This document shows positions 23,213-36,266 of a stretch of DNA of 64,000 bases, one piece after another; within the stretch, counting starts at the first letter, position 1; each line of letters starts with the position of its first letter. The notes beneath the pieces were generated by a model. That model did no database searches. It saw only the letters and a program-made list of their open reading frames with translations, and was not told the origin of the DNA. The stretch is taken from positions 25,409,501 through 25,473,500 of the forward strand of contig NC_037090.1 in assembly GCF_002994745.2 (NCBI RefSeq). Reading direction: 5' to 3'. The DNA comes from Rosa chinensis. Lineage: Eukaryota; Streptophyta; Magnoliopsida; Rosales; Rosaceae. The position numbers and the translations under genes are program-made.

Positions 23213-23261
23213 AGTTACATGACCAGTTACATGGTCAGTGACTTGGTCAGTTACTTGACCC
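23213..23261 (-). repeat. Second, shorter leader copy of the VT-repeat minisatellite
   Basis: About four 12-base units of the same motif lie close to the primer-binding site, again in an open minus-strand frame (23353-23171) reading QVTDQVTDHVTGHVT. It is separated from the longer leader array by about 530 bases. Confidence 0.85.
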
Positions 23262-23340
23262 GAAAAGCAAAAACCTTTTTTTTTTTTTTTTGTATTTGTT
23301 TTGCAAAACCCTAAAACGATTTTGATATATGTGAGCCTAT

Positions 23341-23354
23341 GCTCTGATACCAAT
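23341..23354 (-). promoter_or_regulatory. Copia primer-binding site (initiator tRNA-Met)
   Basis: GCTCTGATACCAAT on the plus strand is the complement of TGGTATCAGAGC, directly inside the 5' LTR of the minus-strand element. Confidence 0.9.
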
Positions 23355-23828
23355 TGTTAAAAACCATATACATGCTCACAATATATGCACACAATCATAA
23401 AAGGGGTTAAGGCTTACCTTCAGCAATCACTGGCATGGATTCCATCTTATGCTACAAACACGAACACTGAATATGGCCTTCTGTTACTTACCAACTAGCT
23501 TCTCAATGGACAGAACAATATGCAAAACGTCGGTAGTAATCAGGGACCAATTCATCTGTATATATAGGAGACTTAACCCTCAAGAAGCTTCCCATTAAAG
23601 CTATCCATATCGGTTTAGGTTTCCTAGTTAGATTCTTAATGTAACACTTCATTGTAATCTTTCTTGCAGACTAAGAATAGGATTACTTACCTTAATGAAT
23701 AGATACACTGCTTCATTAAGTTACAAGTATTGATTTACTGTTTGTATCCATGTTAAACTAGGATTGATATTAAGCTAATCATCAATTACTTTATGATGAT
23801 ATGTGTTATGTCCATATTTGATCTTACA
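23355..23828 (-). repeat. 5' LTR of the copia element
   Basis: 474-base LTR matching 11646-12119 with three substitutions. It is followed by the TGTAG duplication. A 'tatatatagg' stretch near 23560 is a candidate promoter element. Confidence 0.93.
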
Positions 23829-24415
23829 TGTAGTACTATTGAAAGAAGCCCTTTTCATTTAGTTAGGTGTGTTCAATTACACATCTAGTCTCAAATTGTC
23901 TACTCAATTCAATTTTTGCACTCATTAGCCGACTGCATTGTGAATACTGCACTTGAAAAGGGTAGTATGAATAATGTGGCAGCTGTTGTCGTTCCATTGA
24001 TATCTACTAGGTTTTTTGAAAATTTTCTGATGGAAAGATCAGTTTAATTTGGAGAGGGATAGAAGCTGTGAAGCATTACTGCATTAGGAATACAGAGCTC
24101 CACTGATGAATGCTCAGGTGAGTCTAAATCAAACTATAGAACATACAACTCGACATCATTGCATATAGCAGTCCTTTGGTGGTTAATGTTTGTTTCCTAA
24201 TCGGTTACAATTACTTTTCGTACCTTTATCTGCTAATGACTTCAATTCATGGGAGTTTACTGGTAACGCCCTGAACTCAAATCATGATTATCATTATAAC
24301 AGTAAGCTTTTCTGCCAAATGGTATTGAAGTGGAATTTGGTTTTGTTGATGAAACAGTGTTGTAGTAATGGATCTTGTGGATGCTCAAGACATGCTGGAA
24401 TGTTGCATATATGAT
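23829..24415 (+). pseudogene. Right piece of the partial PP2C duplicate
   Basis: Sequence from 23834 aligns with the intact PP2C gene from its last long intron through exon 6 and 3' flank (29071 to about 29830). Shared words include 'gtgttcaattacac', 'aatgtggcagctgttgtcg' and 'gctggaatgttg'. A 201-base segment of the intact gene (29165-29365), covering the end of the intron and the first part of exon 6, is missing; the break is at the shared pentamer ACTCA. Several substitutions, including a stop soon after the GRSV-like region, confirm decay. Confidence 0.88.
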
Positions 24416-24440
24416 CGAGATACTTAAAACAGATACATAC

Positions 24441-26443
24441 TTAATTGATATTACGAGCTGTGTGTATGGAATAGTATGTCTGCAAAGATGTGAGAAGGAG
24501 AATGGTGAGCGCTGCCATGAATGATATGAAACTCCATGGAGAAGAAAAATAAGTGCTGAAAAGGAGCTTCCTATATCTTTGAATCCGCACCCTCAGAAAT
24601 ACTTTGAGTTTTCTCAGATGAAACCAGGACGTACAGTATTCATTCACTTCATCGCACAAGGTTCTAAAATGGAATTCCTTGACAACAACTTCATCTAGTA
24701 TGCTTCTGAATATTTGAGTCAAATATTCATCTTCACCTCCAATCCAGTGGTGATATTTTGTTATCCCCTTCTCCTGAAGCAGATTGCTATCCCGCGAGGA
24801 ATCGATGAGACTCTTCATGAGGCAGGCATATGATGTAACGCCATGCGTGCTACTAAGACTGCATTGCTCATAAGCAATCAGGTTCCTCAACAATGAACTC
24901 GTCGTCTCGTCAATAAACAGTGGCGGAATTCTGATTACTCCCTCACGGAAAGTTATGTCCAGCAACTGGTCCTGGCTGGAGCCAATGCCAAACTCAACTC
25001 CAGATTCCAAAAGTTCGGAGGCACAATAGTTGAATCCCCATACTTTATTCTTTTGGACTGCCCTAAGACGCTGCTCCTCAGGGATCAATTCCATATTGAG
25101 CCTCATAGACAAGTCCGTAGTTTTAGTCGGAAGGAAATAGAACTTGTGCAAGATATCCAGCAAATGCTTGTGCTCATGTCTCCACTCTGTTACAATGATT
25201 GCCTTGAGGCTCACAGGTTGAAAGAAATGAAGAGCAAGACCATGTGGCGGAGGCAAATCATTGTCGACAAGAATCTGATGACCACTGATAGCATCATACA
25301 AATCATGTATAATAAATAAGGGGATTTGGTTTTCAAGCAATGACAGATCGTGCCGTAGATCTGCAATCATCCAAGCACTTTCTAGAATTGGATCAGATTC
25401 AGGGCCTTCTAACTTCCCGTGCACGTATAGGTAAAACCTGATGAAAAGTTCTAATATGAAGCAACCATCGACCAACATTATTTCTGCTAGTTCCTCCTGA
25501 TCAATGTTGCTCATATCTTCAGCGTAGCTTCCACGAACCTCTGCGTCCGAATCATAAATAGCAGTCGCCCACTCTCTCATGCATTCGGAAGACTCGCGCG
25601 ATCCAAAGCTGAAACTTAGAGCTCGTTTTTGTGCTATTTCTTGTGCTTGCTTAAAGAAATATAGTGCATAACGCAACTTGTGCTCTCTCATGGCTACTAG
25701 GTTAGGCTTGTGTCGATGGAAAGGACCGATGGAGACAACATGAGGGCTGTAGGCATCCTCATTAACTTGACGAAGTCTATTTGGAACTCTGTAGATGCCC
25801 AAGTTCCACGGCCGCACATTGTGGAGCTTTTCTTCGATTTCGGTGGTCCACTTAAGTTTCTTTCGATACATCTTTTGGGTAAAGCTTATCTCGCTCTCTG
25901 GCTGTTTATGTATAAAGGATCCAATGCTGACGGTTTCGTGCTGTTCATGTAAAAGGAACAGGAGATGAGGAAAACAAACCACATACAGAGAGTGAATTGT
26001 ACCAACACCACCATATAGGCATATATATCAGTACTGTTCTATATGTGTATGTAATTAACATATAGATCTGAATCATCTGATGCAAACAATAAAGAGTAAT
26101 CTTCTTTTAAAAAAAATTAAAGAGTAATATTAGCATTAGACCAAATGCTGTTGGCTAAGCTTTCTTTTAACTGATCCCAGGGAAATTAGTAGGTTTGGAC
26201 TCCAAGTTACCAGCAAATAAATAACGAGCAGAACCCGGCAAGCCAATTGTGTCTCTTTAATTAGATCCTTTTTGAAGTAACATACATATCGAAAATCCAT
26301 TTTGTAGTTCAAAACTTCAAATTATACATATATATAGATAGTCATACTCATATATCCAGATAGACAAGTAGAAAGACAGAGAGAGATAGATGAATTACCA
26401 GACTTTCGAAGTCCACAAGCTCTTGATCAATACCGTCCGCCAT
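24441..26443 (-). CDS. DUF247 (UPF0481) family protein, two exons
   Basis: Exon 1 is 26443-26399 (MADGIDQELVDFESL) with donor GTAATTC; exon 2 is 25940-24441, phase 0, giving 514 residues. The body is a standard plant DUF247 protein: IYRVPNRLRQVNEDAYSPHV and VSIGPFHRHKPNL near the start, MLVDGCFILELF, LRHDLSLLENQIPLFII, SLLRNLIAYEQC, and a C-terminal hydrophobic anchor (FMAALTILLLTSLQTYYSI). The family is large, plant-specific and mostly of unknown function; some members are linked to grass self-incompatibility. It lies in opposite orientation between the two PP2C copies. The intron placement is inferred from splice signals and the exon 1 start; a longer exon 2 start at 25982 is the alternative. 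Confidence 0.9.
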
Positions 26444-26963
26444 CGATCTAAGCTTGCCAAAAGACAAAAGTGAATGGCCAAGTATCATAAAGACTACTTT
26501 GCCAAAAAAAAAAAAGTTATCATAAAGACTATTCTCAGTCTCGCCAACTCGCCTCCCTATCCCAATTCAACTGACATTTGAGACACGCTGACACGGTACT
26601 CAAATCATTCACGACTGTATTCAATAAGTGGAAGCAGCGATTGACTTTCGGTTGTCATGCCATTTTTTTTTTCTGTTTTTTTCATATGACTTTAACTTGC
26701 ATATCAATGTTATGGCCTATTCTTTTTTGAAATACGTTATGGCCTGTTTCAATATTGAAATATGTTACACTCTTTGAGTCTTTGTGGGAGCTCTCGGATC
26801 TTCGTGGCCTAGACACTTCGTCAATATCAGCTAGATACGCCTCTATAGCATCCTGAGAAGTCTCAGTCAAAGTTAACGCATTCCAAAGTCAAAAAATACA
26901 CTCATGAAAAAATTTGACAAATTATATAGAAACCTGTCGGAGATCCGGTCAATCTCGATTGCC
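26444..26963. other. DUF247 upstream region, no gene seen
   Basis: AT-rich intergenic DNA, presumably the DUF247 promoter (minus strand). A short minus-strand open frame at 26682-26870 has no family resemblance. Confidence 0.5.
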
Positions 26964-26966
26964 TAA

Positions 26967-27238
26967 GAGTAAATCCACCCGTTGAGGTTGGCAGGTCAAT
27001 ACTATTCATTGCTTTTTGCCTTTCATTTCTACCATTTAGGTTGCCATGTCAGATACTATTCACAAAAGGTCATCGAATGTCAATTGGCAGGTCACTCTGG
27101 GTCAATTTCTTGATCTGCCAACTGACATTCGGTGACCTTTTGTGAACAGTATCTGACATGGCAACCTTAATGGTAGAAATAAAAGACAAAAAGTAGTGAA
27201 TAGTATTGATCTGCCAACATTAACGGGTGGACTTGCTC
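26967..27238. mobile_element. Foldback MITE (Tourist/PIF-like) of 272 bp
   Basis: Almost the whole element is one inverted repeat centred near 27100. The left arm (GAGTAAATCCACCCGTTGAG..., GCCATGTCAGATACTATTCA, AAAAGGTCATCGAATGTCA) is matched by its complement in the right arm with few mismatches. Flanking TAA at 26964-26966 and 27239-27241 is the 3-bp duplication of PIF/Tourist elements. Transcription across it would give a long hairpin. It lies 330 bases before the PP2C start codon. Confidence 0.85.
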
Positions 27239-27567
27239 TAACGGAGTCCAATTTGACCTCACCAATTCTCAACCGATTCAAATTGAAACCCGAACGGACT
27301 TCCGATTTCAATCGTGGGCTTAATTGGGCAGCCTCTCTCAACCACCACACCCACAAGTCCACAACCCACCAATTTCCCGCGCTAACCAGAAGTCCTGGTT
27401 CCATCCCTCCCTTCCTATAACCCAACGCAAACATGGAAAAACCTCATCTTTTAGGACATTCCACGAAATGAGTTACCAAACTCCAAAACAGTAACCCCCT
27501 TCAATTTTCTTCCTTCCCCAATTTTGCTTATAACGAATCTCACGAGGCGGCATGGTACCAGAGCACC

Positions 27568-29678
27568 ATGGAAGAAGACAGCTCCTCCGGAGTTCGCCTA
27601 ATCTGTTTTTCCTTAATACTAGCCCTAATTACGACGACGTCGGCAGCCTCTTACGACGAGTCGTCGTCGACGTGTTTGACGCTTTACGAACAAGGCGGTG
27701 CTCCCGCGGTTTTCCAATCCCCAAAATGCCCTCGCTGGAAGCGCGCCGATTCCCTCCAGCGTTGCCAGACCGCCGTGCGTCGAGGTCGGAGAAACCGCCT
27801 CGAGGATCGTGCTCTTTGCGCTCTCGACCTTCGTATTCCATTTCCTGGTAATGAATTTGGGGCTGGTTATTTGCTTCATTCAATTCTTGGCTTAATTAAT
27901 TGGGTCAAATTTGCAGTATTGCTAAGAAATTACTGAATTGACATTGCGATTGAGCAGGTGAATTAGGGATTAAGGAGGTTAAAGTTGGGATTGTGGCTGT
28001 TTTTGATGGGCATAATGGTGCTGAAGCCAGTGATATGGCCTCAAAGCTTTTATTGGAGTATTTCGTTTTGCATACCTATTTTCTTCTTGATTCACCTTAT
28101 TATTCTGATGCATCGAATAAATATTCAAGAACAGAAATATTGCAAACTGGTGGAGAACTTTATACTTCAAATGGTGTATTCCGATCGTATCAATTGGATG
28201 TTGCAAGGTGCATTTCTATATGTTTTTGCCTCAATGCCATGTCAAAGAAGGTTTTGGGGGTAAAAGTTGTTGAGTTTTATGATGATTTCTCTCAGGTTTA
28301 ATCCTTCTTTGAAAGCAAAGTTTGATGATTCGCGTCATTTTGATATTTTGAAAGAAGCATTGTTGAGAGCAGTTCATGATATTGATGCAAAATTTTCTAT
28401 GGTATGTTAAATGTACTAATTAATTTGGTGTTTCTATGCGTGGTTCAAATAGTTGAGCATGATCTTCTGTCTTTTTACCGTTGTGTTAATGTTTTTCCTA
28501 TTTGAAATATGAAGGAAGCATCTTGGAAAAATCTTGTATCTGGTACTACAGCCTCGATTATATTACTTGCTGATGGCCATATTTTAGTTGCCAATATTGG
28601 AGACTCAAAGGCTTTTCTGTGCTCAGAAAAATTTCAATCTCCTGCAGAGGCTAAAGGTAAGAAGGATTTTAATCTCGGAATGGAGCTGTTTACTGTTTTA
28701 AAGCACATTACTTTTTGGGTAACATTTATTTATTGTCTTGTGCTTGGATATTTATTGCAGCCGCTTATTTGAGATACAGGCGGGAAAGGCGTAATGGTGC
28801 CATATCATCTCCCTTAGGAAACTATAAGAAAAACTTTGAATTGGCTTCCTCCTCCTCTGGGTTGGTGCAGCTTTCTGTTAAGGAATTGACGAGAGATCAT
28901 CATCCAGACAGAGATGATGAAAAATTCCGCGTGGAAACTGCTGGTGGCTATGTGGAATTGGGTGGTGTGCCTCGAGTAAATGGTCAGCTGGCTATTTCCA
29001 GATCTATTGGCGATATTTCCTTCAAAAGGTAAGGGTAAGAAATAAAGTATCATTTCCTCTTTTGATCCTGTAGTATTTTTGAAAGAGCCCCTTCTCATTT
29101 ACTTAGGTGTGTTCAATTACACTTATTGTCTCAAGTTGTTTACTCAATTCAATTTTTGCACTCAACTGTCATCAGTTTCGGCGTTATATCTACACCAGAG
29201 TTGACCGACTGGCAACCCCTGACTGTAAACGATACCTATCTCGTTGCTGCATCTGATGGAGTTTTTGAGAAGCAGAGTCTGCAGGATGTTTGTGATTTAT
29301 TGTGGGAAGCTCGGAGTTATGATTCTAGGAGATCGGAGTTCTCTTCCTCGCCTTGTTCATACTCATTAGCCAACTGCATCGTGAATGCTGCACTCGACAA
29401 GGGCAGCATGGATAATGTGGCAGCTGTTGTCGTTCCAATGATATCTACTTGGTTTTTTGAAAGTTTTTTCATGGAAGGATCAGTTTCAGAGAGGGACAGA
29501 AACTGTGAAGCATTAGGACTACAAAGTTCCACTGATGAGTGCACAGGTGAGTCTAAATCAAACTATAGAACAACTCAACATCATTGCATATAGTCCTTTG
29601 GTGATTGTTTGTTTCCTAATCGATTAACAATTACTTCTCTTACCTTGATCAGCTAATGACTTCAATTATGAGTTATGA
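27568..29678 (+). CDS. Protein phosphatase 2C (PP2C 51-like), seven exons
   Basis: Exons by splice signals and frame: 27568-27847, 27958-28207, 28296-28401, 28515-28656, 28761-29028, 29176-29546 and 29653-29678, giving 480 residues. A hydrophobic N-terminal segment (LICFSLILALITTTSA) looks like a signal peptide or anchor. PP2C motifs are in order: RLEDRALCALD, VAVFDGHNGAEA (metal-binding Asp), LVANIGDSKAFLC, TRDHHPDRDDE, GQLAISRSIGD, LVAASDGVFE and DNVAAVVVP. It dephosphorylates Ser/Thr with Mn/Mg. It resembles Arabidopsis PP2C 51 (recalled). The last small exon is uncertain; read-through of the previous exon would stop at 29593. An upstream ATG at 27552 in another frame overlaps the start. 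Part of this gene is duplicated at 11574-11645 and 23829-24415. Confidence 0.88.
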
Positions 29679-29679
29679 C

Positions 29680-32035
29680 CAAACAGCAATGGAAGGTTAC
29701 TGGTAAAGCCTTGAATCGAATCATCATTGCCATTTTAAAAGTAAGCTTTTATGCCAAATGGTATTGAACTGGGATAGCCACAAGTAAAAGAGAGAGGCAC
29801 ATCGGTAATCAATAGATGCTGGAATGTTGTATCTATTCCAGGTCCACTACAGACAGCTACACTATACATCACTAACATATACATATATAGAGATTAAAAA
29901 TTAGAAGGTGAAATATTTTCTAGTATCACTAGAACTTGAATGTCGTATCATTTATTTTCTTCTTTTACAGGTCAGAATTTAGTTATGCTTTTGGTAATAC
30001 AGGTCATTATTAATTTCAAGAACGTTCCCCATTTTTGCTTTAGCTACACTTTTCATTGGGTACTTTAAGTTTAGATAATATAAGGACCCATGAATTATGA
30101 CTCTATGAAAGGAAACAAGGCATGGCTCACAAGTTTTATAAACAGAGAAGCATGTCTAATGAACTCTCTCACCCAGAAATTTTATGGGTTCAATACATAG
30201 CAAACTGAGTAGCTAATTAGGTGGCCATACTTTAAAAAAGGGTTATGGAGAAGAAAAGAGTTTCTTTTAGCACATACATGAGGGACCAAATTAGCCATGA
30301 TGACCGGCCTAAAAGGAAAGATGTTCACATGGATAAAGATCTCTAATTGGATCCCAATTGCTCTCTTAATAATGGGTCTTACCATGTATGATCACTTTAG
30401 GCCTCTAGCAAAGTAACAATATATTCTTTCGTCTTTCTGTGATTTTCATCTCGGTTTAAGTCTTAAATTCATCAATAATTATGCGAAGAAAATTGCTGTG
30501 TAAGATGCGATCAAATACTCTTACTAACGAAGAGACATTCGTGTTAATGTGGTTTTCATATTTGCTTTAAACTACATTGATGCTACAGCTCAAAGTGCAA
30601 CTAGCTTTGTAGCATTTGTAATATGATTCATTCGATAAGAAATACGACATAACTTGCGATGTTCTCTTGAAGGACCATGTATTTCTTTATGAGAATCAGA
30701 CTCTTCCTCCTCCCCTTCCATCATCATCATAATGTTAGACGTGAAGTTTTAACAACTTGAATTTCACTCGTGTTTGAAGCAGCGAGTCGAGCTCTCATTA
30801 CTCTAAAACATAATGTTACAAGGATTGTGAGATCAAGTTCTTAAAAAGAAGAAAATGTTATATAGAAGACTGGGTCTAAGTTGGAAGATGAGGAGCGAGC
30901 ACGTTGTACGGAGGTTGGCCGGCAGTTATGGGTTTCACGACACTAGTCGAGGAAGGATGACCAGTTCAGTTAGGTCAAAATGGAAAATTCGAAAGAAACG
31001 TGGAGAAGGACAAGTGTGGGATGTGACCGCACGTGAGAAAAACACGCCGGCATCATCTCAAGTCAGTTTTGCCCCGTTGGCTTTCGCTCTTTTTTCGCAC
31101 CGTCCCATGTATATTGATTACTACCACCCAGCCCCACCCCTCCACCACCCCCCAACACTTCACTTTAACAAAACCCCATCTATATTTACCATTTTTGCAC
31201 GACCGATCTGCCCTTCTTTGGCATCTCCACATTACAAAGGGCATTTTCGGAAACCAAATTAATGAAATTATTACCGAACTTGGTTCACCACAGCTTTTTA
31301 CCTAAGATAAAGAAAAAAGAACACGTAAATGCTTTCGAAATTCAGAATCTAAATAACAAAAATGTGTTATTGGTAATCTCTTTTTGGATCAGGTAGTAAT
31401 GGTTTAGAGTTATGTGTAATCACTCATTTTTAGATATATCCTATAATGTAAGTCTATAGTCTAAAAATTTCTCAAAATCACAACAATAACTACTACTTGT
31501 TCTTCATATAACTAAATCAAAGGCAAGCAACAAGATTAACTCAATGAGTATATTAGTTACTTAAAGAACATGACTGTAAATAATTTGTAAAAATCCTATA
31601 CACTAAAACAGATGAGCTTCCTATCAATCGTTAAAAAAGTTAAATTATTTGGGATATCCAAGTATTTGGGATATCACGAGTTCACGACCAATAAAGGAGA
31701 TGTAAAAAAAAAAAAACACTATGCTCAAAGAACTTCCTCAAAGTGAGGAGGGAAAGAAATGGTTGTATTTCCTAATATGCCCTCCGTCATAGAGAGAGAG
31801 GACAAGTGGGCCAATATGATAAATAGTAGGGGCATAGTAGTCATCGCGGTAGCGGAGACCGAAAGTGAGCCAGCTGTTTCCACCATCGACGTGACTCGTC
31901 ATGGGGTCCGTTGATGAGATGCTCCCACAGACGGTCAGGATCCCAAGACGCGGCATTTGGGGTTCATTTAAGCTGAATTTCATTTCGGAAAGCTTCCGTT
32001 TTTTAAACCAGAGGGCGGGTACCCAACCCCAAAAC
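29680..32035. other. Intergenic region between PP2C and actin
   Basis: No gene recognised. It begins with the PP2C 3' flank (also present in the partial duplicate up to about 29830) and ends with the actin promoter. Small open frames, for example 30855-31262, are compositionally ordinary and match nothing known to me. A short direct repeat 'atttgggatatc' occurs near 31648 and 31664. Confidence 0.5.
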
Positions 32036-32475
32036 ATTCGATTCTCTCCTTTCTTCCCTTAACACCAGCCCCTCTCACATCTAAACACTATTACGTTTCC
32101 TTTCACAGGTACCCTTTTTCTTTTTCTTTTTGGCGTTCATTTATTTTGCTTTGAATCTGAGCTGTTTGTTGTGTTCGATTCTTGAAAACGGTGATGGGTT
32201 TTGCGCGATCATCCCAGAAACATACACATTTTTTTCGGTTTTGTTTCATAAATGCATTGGATTCATATTTCCTTCAGTTTTTTTTTATGTTTTAATGATG
32301 ATCTGCATAATATGCTTGCTTTTAGTTTTGTTAATCTCTCATGGATTACAGATATATTAGATTGTTACAAGCATGTTTAGTGTATTTTATTATCAGATGC
32401 ATAGATGTGAATGTGATCCGAGGGATGAACAATTGTTTACTATAATTTGATGCAATGTTGGTGTTTTTTTGGCAG
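32036..32475 (+). promoter_or_regulatory. Actin leader exon and 5'-UTR intron
   Basis: A pyrimidine-rich leader is followed by donor CACAG/GTACCC at 32108/32109 and an intron rich in T. The acceptor region is TTGGCAGCAG at about 32470-32478, just ahead of the ATG at 32489. Plant actin genes commonly have such a leader intron, which raises expression. The acceptor is a tandem NAGNAG, so two leader variants three bases apart are possible. Confidence 0.7.
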
Positions 32476-32488
32476 CAGACAATAGAAA

Positions 32489-34695
<2,207 letters not shown>

Positions 34696-36266
34696 TTGCG
34701 CGAAGCAAGAGGCGGACCAAGAATTTACACTTAACAGATTTTGTATCACAAAAAGGCTTCTATTTAAGTGGTTGCAGAATTTCTTTTCCTATTCATTTTA
34801 CATTTTCATTCATGTTTATTTCTCTATGTTTGTTATGTTGGGACATGAGCATGGAGGCGAGGAAAATATGATCAATATTCAATTATTTTGTTACTGCTTT
34901 GTAGAGAAATTATGTATTGGTACTGATTTGGGTTTGGTTGAATCAAAAATCCCCTTCAATATTATTTATTCCTTGTGTTATTTTCTGTCTGATTCAAGAG
35001 AATTAGTACCTTTCATGTCTGATGACTCTTGCTGTTCAGATATTAAAACAGTCTTTCTCTATATTATCTTTACAGGGACTGAAGTAACAGACAAATTGTT
35101 GATTGAATATGTTCCAAATTGCTAGAACCAAATTATTTGCAGTAAGACACATAAAGAAGATTCCAAATTCTTGTTCAATCTAAGCGGTGCCATTTGGAAT
35201 CTTGATTGCCATCTCTTTCATAGCACAGACAACTTGTGGGCAACCATGCTAGAAAGGTTTGTCATTACATTACTTGGAGTATAAGCCAACTTTGACAGAT
35301 GTGCTTAGCACACTAAGCAGAAATCCATGGAGCAGTGTCAAGCTACAACAGAGAGCCAGAAAATCAACGAGCCTGACTTCTGTGCTCAATGAGATGTAAA
35401 TTGATGCCAATATTGCTACATTTCATTGGAAATTCTAGCGTGTACTGCCGCAGACGGTTTCAAGTTGCCGTATAAAAACAATATGAATTACCATATATAA
35501 TCTGACCTGCCATTGAACAGGATCCAAAAGTCGCCGGCATATTCCAAAAATTGAGACCAGACCAGCTACGTTCTACAATTCTTGTGTGAAAAATCTGTAA
35601 CAACATGGGATGTTCGTTCATCTTAGATTTAGACGTGTAAAACTGATCCTGATGCCGCTCACAATATTCTTCTCTCAGGCACGTGATCTGTTATTGCTTA
35701 TTAATCTAATGGTAAGCAATGAAACTCGACCACACTTCTTTAATATTATTGCAAGATGAAGTTTGGCATGGATATCAGTCAAATTGAGTCTGAAATAAAA
35801 GATCTCAAGATTGCCTTGCTGCAGTTACATTATAAACGATCTAGACATAACAATTGGTTCTCCATCTGAGTCATCACAGTAGAATTCATTTGGTCATATG
35901 CTAAAGATGACCAATAAATCTCTAGCTCCACACTCAACACTATTAGTACTTGAAAAGCTTAATAAGAACACATTTATTAAGACCAAATAAATTGCACAAC
36001 TTTTGGGTGTATACAGACTCCAAAAAAGTTTGAAGCTTGCCCGTAGCTTTGCCTAGGGTGCATGGTTTTACGTAAAGAAATCAGTTTATATAAAGAAGCT
36101 TTCAGAAGGTGTTAAGAACAGCTGGAAAAACAAACAATCCAATGTTAAGAGAAATGTTGAATAAAGAGAAAAAAAAAAACTTGATGAACCTGGTCTTCTA
36201 AAACAAGACCTAGGCTATAAAGTTACTGGGTGTCGTTTACTCTATGAACCAGACTTCACATTTGTA
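34696..36266. other. Convergent intergenic region between actin and a PP2C gene
   Basis: No gene seen. It contains the 3' ends and terminators of two convergent genes (actin plus strand, PP2C minus strand). Confidence 0.5.

Larger units (their letters stand above)
11646..23828 (-). mobile_element. Ty1/copia LTR retrotransposon, split by a CACTA element
   Basis: The element lies on the minus strand between two 474-bp LTRs (11646-12119 and 23355-23828) that differ at only three positions by my count, so the insertion is young. The flanks carry the 5-bp duplication TGTAG (11641-11645 and 23829-23833). Without the 5,100-bp CACTA insertion it would be about 7.1 kb. Order on the minus strand is LTR, primer-binding site, long leader with repeats, gag, protease, integrase, reverse transcriptase, RNase H, purine tract, LTR. 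Integrase before reverse transcriptase defines copia. The reading frame is interrupted by the CACTA and by one frameshift, so this copy is not autonomous now. Confidence 0.95.

Noticed and set aside
30855..31262. 135-codon open frame between PP2C and actin
   Set aside because: No domain, no splice context, His/Pro-rich by base composition.
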